DNA of 64,000 nucleotides from an uncultured Mobiluncus sp. (GTDB lineage Bacteria; Actinomycetota; Actinomycetes; Actinomycetales; Actinomycetaceae): NCBI RefSeq assembly GCF_943914685.1, contig NZ_CALUCZ010000010.1, positions 15,408 to 79,407 of the forward strand, read 5' to 3'. Shown piece by piece: positions 16,232 to 25,066 of this stretch (position 1 is its first letter; each line of letters starts with the position of its first letter). The notes under the pieces were generated by a model. It saw only the letters and a program-made list of their open reading frames with translations, ran no database searches and was not told where the DNA came from. The position numbers and the translations under genes were made by a program.

Positions 16232-17527
16232 CTATGACCCGGAAGTCTGGAAACGGAGCTTTTCCGGCGGGTCGGGGTGCATCCAGATGGGGGGAATTTC
16301 CATCATCGTGTGTGCCCCGGACCAGCCAGCTTGTCCGGCGCGGTAAGCCGCCCGAGCCGCTGCCACCATGACGTAGGCCGTGAACTCGGGATTGTCGTCC
16401 ATATCGATTTCCAACTTAATCTGTTCGTTGATGCCTTGGGAGGTCGAGGCGCGCGACAAAATCAGTCCGGCGTGGATGAGTCTAGAATGAAACTCGCGCA
16501 TTTCGTCGGGGCTCAAGAATGTGACCTGGGTGTCGTAGTCGGCGAACCAGCCCGGCATTTCCATGATTTCCTCACGCAGCTGCTCCTTGTCATAGGCCGG
16601 GTCAGCCACCACGTAGCACTCCATGTAGTGCAGAGCTTTGCGGGAGTCATCATAGATAGGTTCCCCGTTCAATACCGCCGTGAGGGGGTCCTCTTTGGGG
16701 ACTTGGTAAGCCACCGCGTCCAATACGCCGTCAAAGGCGCGAATCGCGTTGGACCACTGCATGGAAATCCCGCGCCCCCAAAATGTGTAGGTTTTCGTCT
16801 TGGGGAACAGGGAGTCAGAGATAACCCGGAACATTGACATCAGGCCCGGTTCCCAACCCACCGCACACAAAGACACGTGTTTGGTGGATTGCCCCGCCTG
16901 GTCTACCGCCGCGAAATAGTCGGGGAAAGCCTGGTAGACGGGCTGGAAAACAGGTTCTTTGATGAACGCTGGCAGCATCATGCCCGAGACTTCGTGGATA
17001 TCCTCATCAGGGTTTTCCTCCTCAGTCGTGGCGGGAGCCGCGTTTGCGTCCGACGGCGCGTCTGGCGTTGCCGCAGACGCATCAGCGGTTTGCTCCACGC
17101 CCGCCGCAGCGTCACGAGCCGCCTGGCGTTCGGCGATGTCTTTCGCTATCCGCTCCAGTTCCTCTAGGCGAAGCTGGCGTTTCGCCTCGACTTCTTCGGC
17201 TGTCGGCGGTTTGCCGCGCAAGGGGTGGGCGTCAACCGTGTGGAAATAGCGGGCGAGTTGGGGGGTTTCTTCCTGCAGTTTTGTCGCCAGGGTGTCGCAG
17301 ATAATGACGACGTCAATGCGGTCGGCGAACTGCGCCACCGTATCGGTGGGGTAAACCTTGGCGTAAGCGTTTTGGAGCTTTTGCGGGTCGCGTTTAGAAA
17401 AAATCGCCACCAGTTCCATGTCGCGACACTTGCCGACCGCTTTAGCAGCTGCCTTGCCGTAGTTGCCGAATCCGACCACCCCGACGCGAATACGTGTGTC
17501 TTCTTGCTGTGTCATCGCTGCCCCCAT
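16232..17527 (-). CDS. ddh: meso-Diaminopimelate dehydrogenase with a large internal insertion
   Basis: 431 residues, against about 320 in Corynebacterium. This NADPH enzyme makes meso-diaminopimelate from tetrahydrodipicolinate in one step. The Rossmann start VGVVGFGNYGKAAAKAV is at residues 15-31, with HTVDAHP near 96-102. After an insert the family core resumes: CAVGWEPGLMSMFRVI, YTFWGRGISMQWSNAIR, DNPEFTAYVMVAAARAAYR and GQAGWSGAHTMMEIPP. Residues about 108-190 are extra: a charged helix (KRQLRLEELERIAKDIAERQ) then an Ala/Asp/Glu/Pro-rich stretch. AAGGA precedes the ATG at 17527. The gene is single and divergent from the oxidoreductase operon. Confidence 0.88.
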   Translation of the reverse strand: MGAAMTQQEDTRIRVGVVGFGNYGKAAAKAVGKCRDMELVAIFSKRDPQKLQNAYAKVYPTDTVAQFADRIDVVIICDTLATKLQEETPQLARYFHTVDAHPLRGKPPTAEEVEAKRQLRLEELERIAKDIAERQAARDAAAGVEQTADASAATPDAPSDANAAPATTEEENPDEDIHEVSGMMLPAFIKEPVFQPVYQAFPDYFAAVDQAGQSTKHVSLCAVGWEPGLMSMFRVISDSLFPKTKTYTFWGRGISMQWSNAIRAFDGVLDAVAYQVPKEDPLTAVLNGEPIYDDSRKALHYMECYVVADPAYDKEQLREEIMEMPGWFADYDTQVTFLSPDEMREFHSRLIHAGLILSRASTSQGINEQIKLEIDMDDNPEFTAYVMVAAARAAYRAGQAGWSGAHTMMEIPPIWMHPDPPEKLRFQTSGS

Positions 17528-17712
17528 TGGCTTGTCCTTTTGATTACCTTAGCGTTAATTGGCGCGAAATAAGGGGAGAATCGGGGGTGCTTCAAGTTTT
17601 AAGAAAGCCAGGACTGTCTTTAAAATCAAACCCAGTTCAATAGTTGCCAAAAATTGTTTACTGAGAAATCCTGGAATTTTCCAGTTTGGAGGACAAAAAC
17701 AGGCGAGCAACA

Positions 17713-17724
17713 TAGGGTCGAAAC
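17713..17724 (+). promoter_or_regulatory. Leaderless promoter of the oxidoreductase operon
   Basis: TAGGGT, six bases (CGAAAC), then the ATG of the gamma-subunit gene; no Shine-Dalgarno site is visible. Confidence 0.5.
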
Positions 17725-18291
17725 ATGGTTGAAATTCGAGTACACGGGCGCGGTGGTCAGGGTGTGGTTACCGCTTCCGATTTAATGGCTTACGCGGCTT
17801 TTGCTGACGGCCACCACGCCCAAGCCTTCCCGTCTTTCGGGTCGGAACGGACCGGCGCTCCCGTTGTGAGCTATTGCCGGATTGAAGATAAAGAAATTCG
17901 CTCCCGGGAGCCCATCTTGGATCCCGATATTGTCATCGTGCAAGACCCGACCCTGCTGGCCATTATGGATCCGTTTTCGGGGCTGAAAGACGACGGATAC
18001 GCGCTGGTCAACTCCCAAAAAACTGCCGCTGAACTGGGCGTACCGCAGTTGGAGGCCAAACTGCCGCGGGGTCACTTTATGGCGATGCCCGCCTCAGAAA
18101 TCGCCCTGGAAAAACTGGGGCGTCCCCTGCCGAACGCAGTGTTGTTGGGTGGGTTGGCGGCGCTGACCGGGATTATCAAACTGGAATCGGTCGAGGACGC
18201 TATCCGCGGCAAGTTCAAAGGCAAAGTCGGCGACTCCAACGTGGAGGCCGCCGCCGCGGCCTACGAATACGTGAAAGCACACATGGCCTGA
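17725..18291 (+). CDS. porG: 2-Oxoacid:ferredoxin oxidoreductase, gamma subunit
   Basis: 188 residues, a complete gamma (catalytic, EKR-type) subunit: IRVHGRGGQGVVTASDLMA at the start, FPSFGSERTGAPV, and PNAVLLGGLAALTGI near the end. It acts with the alpha and beta subunits encoded next in oxidative decarboxylation of a 2-oxoacid, probably pyruvate, to acyl-CoA with ferredoxin reduction. The gene leads a four-gene operon. Substrate is not decided by sequence; 2-ketoisovalerate is the main alternative. Confidence 0.93.
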   Translation: MVEIRVHGRGGQGVVTASDLMAYAAFADGHHAQAFPSFGSERTGAPVVSYCRIEDKEIRSREPILDPDIVIVQDPTLLAIMDPFSGLKDDGYALVNSQKTAAELGVPQLEAKLPRGHFMAMPASEIALEKLGRPLPNAVLLGGLAALTGIIKLESVEDAIRGKFKGKVGDSNVEAAAAAYEYVKAHMA

Positions 18292-18356
18292 GACGCGCCA
18301 ACGGTACCGGGACGGTGTGGTGCGCCCCGGACTTGAGAGTAAAAGGAAGAATAATA

Positions 18357-19715
18357 ATGCTGAAACAAATCGAAGGCTCCCAGGCGATTGCCCGAGCTGT
18401 CGCGGCTTGCCAGCCCAATGTGGTCGCCGCCTACCCCATCAGTCCCCAAACCCACATCGTTGAGGCCCTGTCCGCCCTAGTGAAGTCCGGGCAGCTGGAA
18501 CATTGCGAATACGTCAACGTCGAGAGCGAGTTCGCGGCCATGAGTGCCTGTATCGGCTCCTCGGCGGTGGGGGCGCGCTCCTACACCGCCACCGCTTCGC
18601 AAGGTTTGCTCTATATGGTTGAGGCCGTGTACAACGCTGCCGGCCTGGGCTTTCCCATCGTGATGACCGTCGCGAACCGGGCCATCGGCGCGCCCATCAA
18701 CATTTGGAACGACCACAGCGACTCGATGAGCCAGCGCGACTCCGGGTGGCTGCAGCTGTTCGCCGAAAACAACCAAGAGGCCGCGGACCTGCACGTACAG
18801 GCGTTCCGCATCGCGGAGGAACTCAGCGTACCGGTGATGGTGTGCATGGACGGCTTTATCCTCACCCACGCGGTCGAACAGGTCGACCTGCCCGAACCGG
18901 AACAGGTCAAACAGTTCCTGCCACCCTACGAACCGCGCCAGGTACTGGACCCCGAAGACCCGCTGTCTATCGGCGCGATGGTCGGACCTGAAGCCTTTAC
19001 CGAGGTTCGCTATATCGCCCACCACAAGATGCTGCAGGCTATCGACCTTATCCCCCAGGTACAGTCCGAATTTAAGAGTATTTTCGGGCGAGATTCCGGC
19101 GGCCTGCTGCACACGTACCGTTGCGAGGACGCCGAAACCATCATTGTGGCGCTGGGTTCCGTGGTTGGCACGCTAAAGGACGTGGTGGACCAGCGGCGCG
19201 AGAACGGTGAAAAGATTGGCATCATGTCCCTGGTGTCTTTCCGGCCTTTCCCGTTTGCGGCTATTCGTGAGGTCCTGCAGGGTGCAAAGCGCGTGGTGTG
19301 CCTCGAAAAAGCCTTCCAGCTGGGGATTGGCGGGATTGTTTCCTCCGAGTTGCGCGCAGCCATGCGCGGACTGCCCTTTACCTGTTACGAAGTCATCGCC
19401 GGGCTGGGCGGACGCAACATCACCAAGAATTCACTACACGCCATGCTGGATCAGGCCGTGGCGGACACCCTCGAGCCCCTGACCTTTATGGATCTGGATA
19501 TGGAACTGGTGCGAGGGGAACTGGAGCGGGAGGCCGCGACCCGACGCTCCGGCGCTTTTGCCACCAACGTGCAACGCGAACGGGTGCTGCGCACCAACGC
19601 AAAGATTGCCGAATCCGGGCCGAAACCCAAGGCGGACAAGGTCGGCAACCCACGCGTGGCCTCCCCGTCCATCAAGCAAGACGCCGTGTCGGTAGATCCC
19701 GACCAGGCTGAATAA
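18357..19715 (+). CDS. porA: 2-Oxoacid:ferredoxin oxidoreductase, alpha subunit
   Basis: 452 residues. It begins GSQAIARAVAACQPNVVAAY and has the pyrimidine-binding region YPISPQTHIVE, ESEFAAMSACIGSSAVGAR, TATASQGLLYM and the substrate-loop-like region NRAIGAPINIWNDHSDSM. Domain II follows at about residues 265-390 (IIVALGSVVGTLKDVV). The ATG at 18357 follows AAGGAAG, so the upstream in-frame GTG at 18315 is rejected. The C-terminal 50 residues are polar and variable. The gene is 65 bases after the gamma gene. Confidence 0.93.
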   Translation: MLKQIEGSQAIARAVAACQPNVVAAYPISPQTHIVEALSALVKSGQLEHCEYVNVESEFAAMSACIGSSAVGARSYTATASQGLLYMVEAVYNAAGLGFPIVMTVANRAIGAPINIWNDHSDSMSQRDSGWLQLFAENNQEAADLHVQAFRIAEELSVPVMVCMDGFILTHAVEQVDLPEPEQVKQFLPPYEPRQVLDPEDPLSIGAMVGPEAFTEVRYIAHHKMLQAIDLIPQVQSEFKSIFGRDSGGLLHTYRCEDAETIIVALGSVVGTLKDVVDQRRENGEKIGIMSLVSFRPFPFAAIREVLQGAKRVVCLEKAFQLGIGGIVSSELRAAMRGLPFTCYEVIAGLGGRNITKNSLHAMLDQAVADTLEPLTFMDLDMELVRGELEREAATRRSGAFATNVQRERVLRTNAKIAESGPKPKADKVGNPRVASPSIKQDAVSVDPDQAE

Positions 19716-19736
19716 GCCGGAACAGAGGAGAAAAAA

Positions 19737-20888
19737 ATGACTGAAATCACTCAATCTGCACAGACCGAAATTCCGGCCCGCGAACAGGTCAAGTTCTATC
19801 AAGTCGGCTCGTTCGCGGTGGGCAACCGTTTGGCGGACTTGCAGTGGCGTTCCCTGCAATCCGACCCGAACCGGAAAAACTCCCTGACCTCGGGACACCG
19901 CGCCTGCCAGGGCTGCGGCGAAGCGCTGGGAGCCCGTTACGCTATCGATACCGCCACGGCCGCGGCTAACGGCAAACTGGTGGCTATCAACGCGACCGGG
20001 TGCTTGGAGGTGTTTTCCACCCCGTACCCGGAAACGGCGTGGACGATTCCCTGGATGCACTCCCTGTTCGGTAATGCTGCCGCCGTGGCTGCCGGAGCGG
20101 CCGCGGGTTTGAAAGCGATGGGCAAAGACGATATTCGTGTCGTCGCCCAAGGCGGGGACGGCGGTACCGTCGATATTGGCATGGCCTGCCTGTCCGGGAT
20201 GTTTGAACGCAACGATGATGTCCTGTTTGTCTGTTACGACAACGAGGCCTATATGAACACCGGGGTGCAGCGTTCCGGCGCGACCCCGGCGGCGGCGCGT
20301 ACCGCGACGACCCAGCCGGTCGGTGAACACCCCGGCAACGTGTTCACCCAGGGTAAAGACATGCCGCGGATTGCGATGGCTCACGAGATTCCTTACGTCG
20401 CCACCGCGACCGTCGCGGATTTGCGTGACCTGGAGTACAAGGTGCAAAAGGCCATGACCTATCGCGGGGCGCGCTACCTGCACGTTTTGGTGCCCTGTCC
20501 GCTGGGGTGGGGCTCTAACTCGAACCTGACGGTCACCTTGGCTCGCCTGGCGATTCAAACCGGGCTGTTCCCGGTGTATGAAGCGGAGAACGGGGAGATT
20601 ACGTCCGTCACCAAGATTCGCCGTCCCGCCCCGGTCGAGGCTTACTTAAAGCCGCAGCGTCGTTTCGCTCACGTGTTCAAAGGGCCGGATTCAAGCGAAG
20701 TGCTGGCGCGGATTCAAGCCATTGCGGACCGCAATATTAAACGTTACGGCTTGATTGAGATGGATTCGCTGGACGAGGACGTGCGGGAACGTATCTTGAG
20801 CGCCCCCGACGACCCGGCGGGCCGTTTTGCCGCGGCACTGCCCGGACGGCAGGTAATGGACGTGAGCAGCGAACCCGAAACCGACTAA
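19737..20888 (+). CDS. porB: 2-Oxoacid:ferredoxin oxidoreductase, beta subunit (TPP-binding)
   Basis: 383 residues. The thiamine diphosphate motif is GGDGGTVDIGMACLSG followed after the usual spacing by CYDNEAYMNTG. Iron-sulfur ligands are likely in HRACQGCGEAL, NATGCLEVF and LVPCPLGW. A 45-residue N-terminal extension precedes the first cysteine pair. AGAGGAG lies just upstream of the ATG. It forms the catalytic core with the alpha subunit; a separate ferredoxin-like delta subunit is missing and is replaced by the C-terminus of the next gene. Confidence 0.93.
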   Translation: MTEITQSAQTEIPAREQVKFYQVGSFAVGNRLADLQWRSLQSDPNRKNSLTSGHRACQGCGEALGARYAIDTATAAANGKLVAINATGCLEVFSTPYPETAWTIPWMHSLFGNAAAVAAGAAAGLKAMGKDDIRVVAQGGDGGTVDIGMACLSGMFERNDDVLFVCYDNEAYMNTGVQRSGATPAAARTATTQPVGEHPGNVFTQGKDMPRIAMAHEIPYVATATVADLRDLEYKVQKAMTYRGARYLHVLVPCPLGWGSNSNLTVTLARLAIQTGLFPVYEAENGEITSVTKIRRPAPVEAYLKPQRRFAHVFKGPDSSEVLARIQAIADRNIKRYGLIEMDSLDEDVRERILSAPDDPAGRFAAALPGRQVMDVSSEPETD

Positions 20889-20931
20889 CGGACGCCCGGA
20901 AAGCTATTGAAGAAGTTAGAGGAAAACGAAG

Positions 20932-22581
20932 ATGACACAAGCCAATGCTGAACTGAAGAAGGAAGAGACCATTCCTTTTGCGATTACCCTCGAAGTCGGT
21001 TCCTCCCTAGAGAACGAAACCGGTTCGTGGCGCACCGAACGCCCTGTCTACGTGAGCAACCTGCCGCCGTGCAACAAGGCCTGCCCGGCCGGGGAAAACT
21101 GCCAACGGTGGCTGTTTTACGCCGAAGAAGGCAGGTATCGCCAAGCCTGGGAACAGATGATGGCTGACAACCCGCTGCCGGCGGTGATGGGACGCGTGTG
21201 CTACCACCCTTGTCAGACCGCCTGTAACCGCGGCATGGTGGACGAAGCGGTGGGTATCAACGCGATTGAACGTTTCGTGGGGGACAAGGCCCTGCTGGAG
21301 GGGTGGACGGTCGGTCTGCTCGCCCCGGAAAGCGGCAAGAAAGTGCTGGTCGTGGGGGCGGGACCCTCCGGGCTGTCCGCCGCCTATCATCTGCGCCGGA
21401 TGGGCCACACCGTCACGGTGCGAGACGCCGGTCCAATGGCGGGAGGCATGATGCGGTTTGGGATTCCCTCCTACCGGCTGCCGCGCGGCATTCTGGATCA
21501 GGAAGTGAAACGGATCGCCGATATGGGGGTCACTTTTGAGTTCAACTCGAAGGTAGAAAACGTGGCCGATGTCGCCGGCGATTTTGACGCCGTGTTCCTG
21601 GCTATCGGAGCCCAGATGGGGCGTCACGCCGATATTCCCGCCGGGGATTCCGCGAAAGTCATGGACGCGGTGGATATGTTGGCGGACATGGAAAACGACG
21701 AGAAACCGATGCTGGGACGCCGCGTCGTCATTTATGGCGGCGGGAATACGGCCGTGGACGCGGCCCGGACCGCGAAACGCCTGGGAGCCGAGGAGGCCAT
21801 TATTGTGTATCGCCGGACCCGCGACCGCGCCCCCGCCCACGATTCGGAAATCATGGAGGCCGAGGAAGAGGGCGTCATGATGAAGTGGCTGTCCACAATT
21901 AAGCACGTGGACGGCGGGGCCATCAAGATTGAGAAAATGGTGTTGAACGAGGACGGCTTCCCGGTCGGCACCGGCGAATATGAGGAGTTGGGCGCCGATT
22001 CTGTCATTATGGCGCTGGGCCAGGAAACCGATTTGGGTATCGTCGAGAACGCTCCCGGCATCGAGATTGAAAAAGGCGTGGTCAAGGTCGATTCTCGCAT
22101 GATGACGGGAATGAAAGGCGTGTTCGCCGGGGGCGACATGGTGCCCTCCGAACGTACCGTCACCATCGCCATTGGCCATGGCAAGAAAGCCGCCCGCTGC
22201 ATCGACGCCTACCTTCACGGCGAGGAATACCGGGCGGGGGACAAAGCCCCCGACGCCTCCATCAAACGCATGAACACCTGGTACTATGCGGACGCTCCCC
22301 GCCGGATTCGCGACAAGATTGAGGGGCCGCGCCGTGCCTCGACCTTTGACGAAGTCGTGCAGGGCTTGGACGAAGAATCGGCCGTGTTCGAGGCTCGCCG
22401 CTGCATGAGCTGCGGAAACTGTTTCGGGTGCGACAACTGCTTCGGGGTCTGCCCGGACAACGCCATCACCAAGATTCGACCCACAGAATACGTGTTCAAG
22501 TACGACTACTGCAAGGGCTGCGGCATCTGCGCCGAAGAGTGCCCGTGCGGGGCGATTTCGATGGTTCCCGAAAATATTTAG
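20932..22581 (+). CDS. FAD/NAD(P) oxidoreductase fused to a C-terminal 2x[4Fe-4S] ferredoxin domain
   Basis: 549 residues. The N-terminus is like the small subunit of glutamate synthase: an iron-sulfur region (PPCNKACPAGENCQRWL and GRVCYHPCQTACNRG), an FAD fold (VLVVGAGPSGLSAAYHL), an NAD(P) fold (VVIYGGGNTAVDAARTA) and GVFAGGDMVPSERTV. The last 70 residues are a bacterial ferredoxin domain with CMSCGNCFGCDNC and CKGCGICAEECPCGAI. As fourth gene of the por operon it probably supplies the delta-subunit ferredoxin and passes electrons between it and NAD(P). Such a fused partner is known in some anaerobes, but the reaction here is inferred. Confidence 0.88.
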   Translation: MTQANAELKKEETIPFAITLEVGSSLENETGSWRTERPVYVSNLPPCNKACPAGENCQRWLFYAEEGRYRQAWEQMMADNPLPAVMGRVCYHPCQTACNRGMVDEAVGINAIERFVGDKALLEGWTVGLLAPESGKKVLVVGAGPSGLSAAYHLRRMGHTVTVRDAGPMAGGMMRFGIPSYRLPRGILDQEVKRIADMGVTFEFNSKVENVADVAGDFDAVFLAIGAQMGRHADIPAGDSAKVMDAVDMLADMENDEKPMLGRRVVIYGGGNTAVDAARTAKRLGAEEAIIVYRRTRDRAPAHDSEIMEAEEEGVMMKWLSTIKHVDGGAIKIEKMVLNEDGFPVGTGEYEELGADSVIMALGQETDLGIVENAPGIEIEKGVVKVDSRMMTGMKGVFAGGDMVPSERTVTIAIGHGKKAARCIDAYLHGEEYRAGDKAPDASIKRMNTWYYADAPRRIRDKIEGPRRASTFDEVVQGLDEESAVFEARRCMSCGNCFGCDNCFGVCPDNAITKIRPTEYVFKYDYCKGCGICAEECPCGAISMVPENI

Positions 22582-22603
22582 ACCCGGTTTCGGGTGCCGA
22601 CTC

Positions 22604-22645
22604 GGTCAAGGTTTTGTAAAAACTTGGCCGGGCCGGCGGTTTTTT
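22604..22645 (+). terminator. Terminator of the por operon
   Basis: GGTCAAGGTTTT pairs with AAAACTTGGCC with one bulge, followed by a GC-rich stretch and six T bases. Confidence 0.6.
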
Positions 22646-22808
22646 AGGCAGTTTTTCGCGCAAAAGTCCGGGTGTTGCGGGTTTTCCACAAGCGCGGCCA
22701 GGCTGGGTTATCCACTTTTACAACGTTCACAAGTACGGTGGGGCCGTTTTTCCGGTTACGTTGGGTGTGCCGGAGCCTCACGGGTGACGGGGAATAAGGG
22801 GAAACATT

Positions 22809-23018
22809 ATGGCGCAGATGTGTTACTGGGGACTGTTCAGTCGGCAACACGCCCAGGCGTTAGCGTACTTCTGTAAGGCCGAAAACCGGACGTGGCTGGG
22901 ACTGGCGGCACAAGCCTATAACGATCAGTGGCGAAATCGGCTGCGAGACTTAGAAATCTTGGGCGACTATATAAACGAGTTGGAGGACGCGAAAGCCAGT
23001 TTGGAGGCGCTGCTGTGA
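22809..23018 (+). CDS. Small WXG100-like protein
   Basis: 69 residues from the ATG at 22809 (AAGGGGAAACATT upstream). The pattern TWLGLAAQAYNDQW fits the W-x-G-x-AA-x-(A)Y-x3-W signature of actinobacterial WXG100 proteins, placed between two predicted helices (residues 12-26 and 30-69). It is shorter than the usual 95-100 residues, mainly in helix one. The stop codon overlaps the GTG of the next gene (GTGA), so the two are coupled. A role as secretion partner of the lipase-domain protein through a type VII system is inferred; no ESX machinery is in the window. Confidence 0.65.
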   Translation: MAQMCYWGLFSRQHAQALAYFCKAENRTWLGLAAQAYNDQWRNRLRDLEILGDYINELEDAKASLEALL

Positions 23019-24871
23019 GCTGGCTCGATGACGTGTCCATCGGGGACGACCGCAGCCCGGTGGTGGGCCACCCGCAAGATTTTTTGGTCGGCGGCGGACC
23101 CGGCTTGTGCGTCGACACCGAAGAGATGGAACGCATGGGGGCGAGCCTGCGGTACAGCGCCCAAGCCCTAGACGTGTTGAGCCACTGGATACCGGCTGAA
23201 CAATCCCGCCTGGCTCACCGATACTATGTGGTGCACGCCGAGCTGGTGAGGTTGTGTGAAACCCCGGAAGGCGCCGCTCTGTACAGTTCGCAGCTGGCAG
23301 CCTTGGAGTCGGCGTGGGCCCGGTTCGAGGACGCGGCCGCGCTGGTGTGTCACGGCAGCTGCGGTACCGTAGCTCTGAGCCAAAAAATCGAGGCGTTATC
23401 CCAACAGCTGGAACGGGCCACGGGTCTGTATAAACTGACCGAGGACGACCTCAGAAACCTGTTTGGAGCCTGTGATTTCGAAACGATTATGATGCGCCTA
23501 GTGGCTCAACATCTGGCTTTACGACAATACTTCCCCGCCAGTTTCACCGTCGATGGCCGGGTGTACTGTACGAAACAGATGAGCGATACGGAGCTGGCGG
23601 CGGTGTTTCTGTCGTGGATGCAGGCAAAGCTCGGCGCCCAGTACTACGGGGCGTCGAACTCACTGCAGGTCAGTGGCAACGGCGGGTACGCCATGCTGCA
23701 CACCCCCGGATTTGAGGATTCCCCGGAACTAAACGCCGCTTTTGAAGGCTGGTTCGATAAAGTCACCCCGCAAGAGGTGATTCATGCCTACGAGTGGGAC
23801 GACCCCCTCGCCGTGGCCGGGGTAGTGCTCTTTGGGCCGATACAGTTCTTTACCTATCGGGGCATCTTGGAAAAAACCGGTGCCGTGCCACGAAAAACTA
23901 TGCCTTTTGGCAAACAGCTGCCCGCACTGTGGCTGCGGACCTACGACCAGGGAGCGTATGCCAAGTTTGCCACCAGCCAGCAGGAGACTCGTGACATCCG
24001 CCGGGCGAACTTTTCCCGGACTCCTACGGGCAAACTCATCGGGACAGACCGGGCCCAACGCTTGGAACGAAAACTGTTGGCGACCCAAGAATACAACCCC
24101 AGCGTTCAGGGCGGGGGCGCCGGACTGGGGTGGACGGCACAAGGCAATCGCGCCGGGGCCACCCGAACGTTTCCAAAGAACCCTGGTGACGTGTTCCGCT
24201 ATTCCAACACGATTGACCCTTACGGGAACAATGGGGCGTTTGAAATCCAAAGGTGGCGCAACGCCGCAGGTCAGAAGGGGGTACGGGTCATTTTGCGCGG
24301 CACCGAGAGTTGGGACGCCGGTTCGGGAATGCCCCAGGATATGTTAACGAACACGGAAGCGGTGGCGGGACTGGAAACCGGTCCGGCGCGGGCGGTCGCG
24401 GCGGCCCTGGAAAGTATGGGGGTGGATAGCGCGACCCCGGTGGAACTGGTGGGGCACTCCCAAGCGGGGATTGTGGCGGCGAACCTGGCGGCGGACCCGG
24501 CTTTCACCAGCCACTATAACGTACGTTCGGTGATTACAGCCGGTTCGCCGGTGGCGGGAGCGATGGGTCGAGTTCCCGAAAACATCCACATGATTTCGTT
24601 TGAAAACAGCAACGACCTGGTGCCCAAGCTGGAGGCGGAGCTGAACCCGGGTTCGGCGAACCATGTCACGGTGTGGGGCAACCGGGGCAGCCTGTTTAAC
24701 ATTCCCCAGGCACACAATCGAGATTCGGTTTATGCCCATATGGCGGACGATTTCCTGAACGCACACTATTCGCAAGGTGATTATTTCCTGAAATGTCGTA
24801 ACAATGACATGAATCTTAATGAAAAAATCGTGTTTGCCGATTCCCAGCGGTTCGAAATTACCCGTAAATAA
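23015..24871 (+). CDS. Lipase-domain protein with WXG/LXG-like helical N-terminus
   Basis: 618 residues from the GTG at 23015. The first 150 residues are helical without a signal peptide and begin like T7SS-exported proteins (LCVDTEEMERMGASLRYSAQALDVL). A middle region of unknown fold spans about 150-430. The C-terminal 180 residues are an alpha/beta hydrolase of lipase class 3 type: RVILRGTESWD, the nucleophile elbow VELVGHSQAGIVAANLA, SVITAGSPV, a likely acid in ENSNDLVPKLE and a likely histidine in PQAHNRDSVY. It is translationally coupled to the WXG100-like gene. An exported lipase or toxin effector is the best hypothesis; no immunity gene is obvious next to it. Confidence 0.78.
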   Translation: MSWLDDVSIGDDRSPVVGHPQDFLVGGGPGLCVDTEEMERMGASLRYSAQALDVLSHWIPAEQSRLAHRYYVVHAELVRLCETPEGAALYSSQLAALESAWARFEDAAALVCHGSCGTVALSQKIEALSQQLERATGLYKLTEDDLRNLFGACDFETIMMRLVAQHLALRQYFPASFTVDGRVYCTKQMSDTELAAVFLSWMQAKLGAQYYGASNSLQVSGNGGYAMLHTPGFEDSPELNAAFEGWFDKVTPQEVIHAYEWDDPLAVAGVVLFGPIQFFTYRGILEKTGAVPRKTMPFGKQLPALWLRTYDQGAYAKFATSQQETRDIRRANFSRTPTGKLIGTDRAQRLERKLLATQEYNPSVQGGGAGLGWTAQGNRAGATRTFPKNPGDVFRYSNTIDPYGNNGAFEIQRWRNAAGQKGVRVILRGTESWDAGSGMPQDMLTNTEAVAGLETGPARAVAAALESMGVDSATPVELVGHSQAGIVAANLAADPAFTSHYNVRSVITAGSPVAGAMGRVPENIHMISFENSNDLVPKLEAELNPGSANHVTVWGNRGSLFNIPQAHNRDSVYAHMADDFLNAHYSQGDYFLKCRNNDMNLNEKIVFADSQRFEITRK

Positions 24872-25066
24872 ATCTTAGAAGAATTGCAGGTTAACTCGTT
24901 TGGAAAGTTAATTCTACAGGAAACAAATTGCGGTTTTTCAGGTATTTTTCATTGATATCCAGGGGAAACGCTCTTCCGTTCGAGGGGGATAAAACGTTAC
25001 TATTGGAGGGAAGAAATGGTGTCTTGGAGATACCAGATATCAAACAGGGATAGGTGAATAAGGATT

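Noticed and set aside
21007..22218. 403-codon minus-strand open frame opposite the flavoprotein gene
   Set aside because: Rich in His and Gly by mirror of the plus-strand codons; the plus strand has clear FAD and Fe-S motifs.
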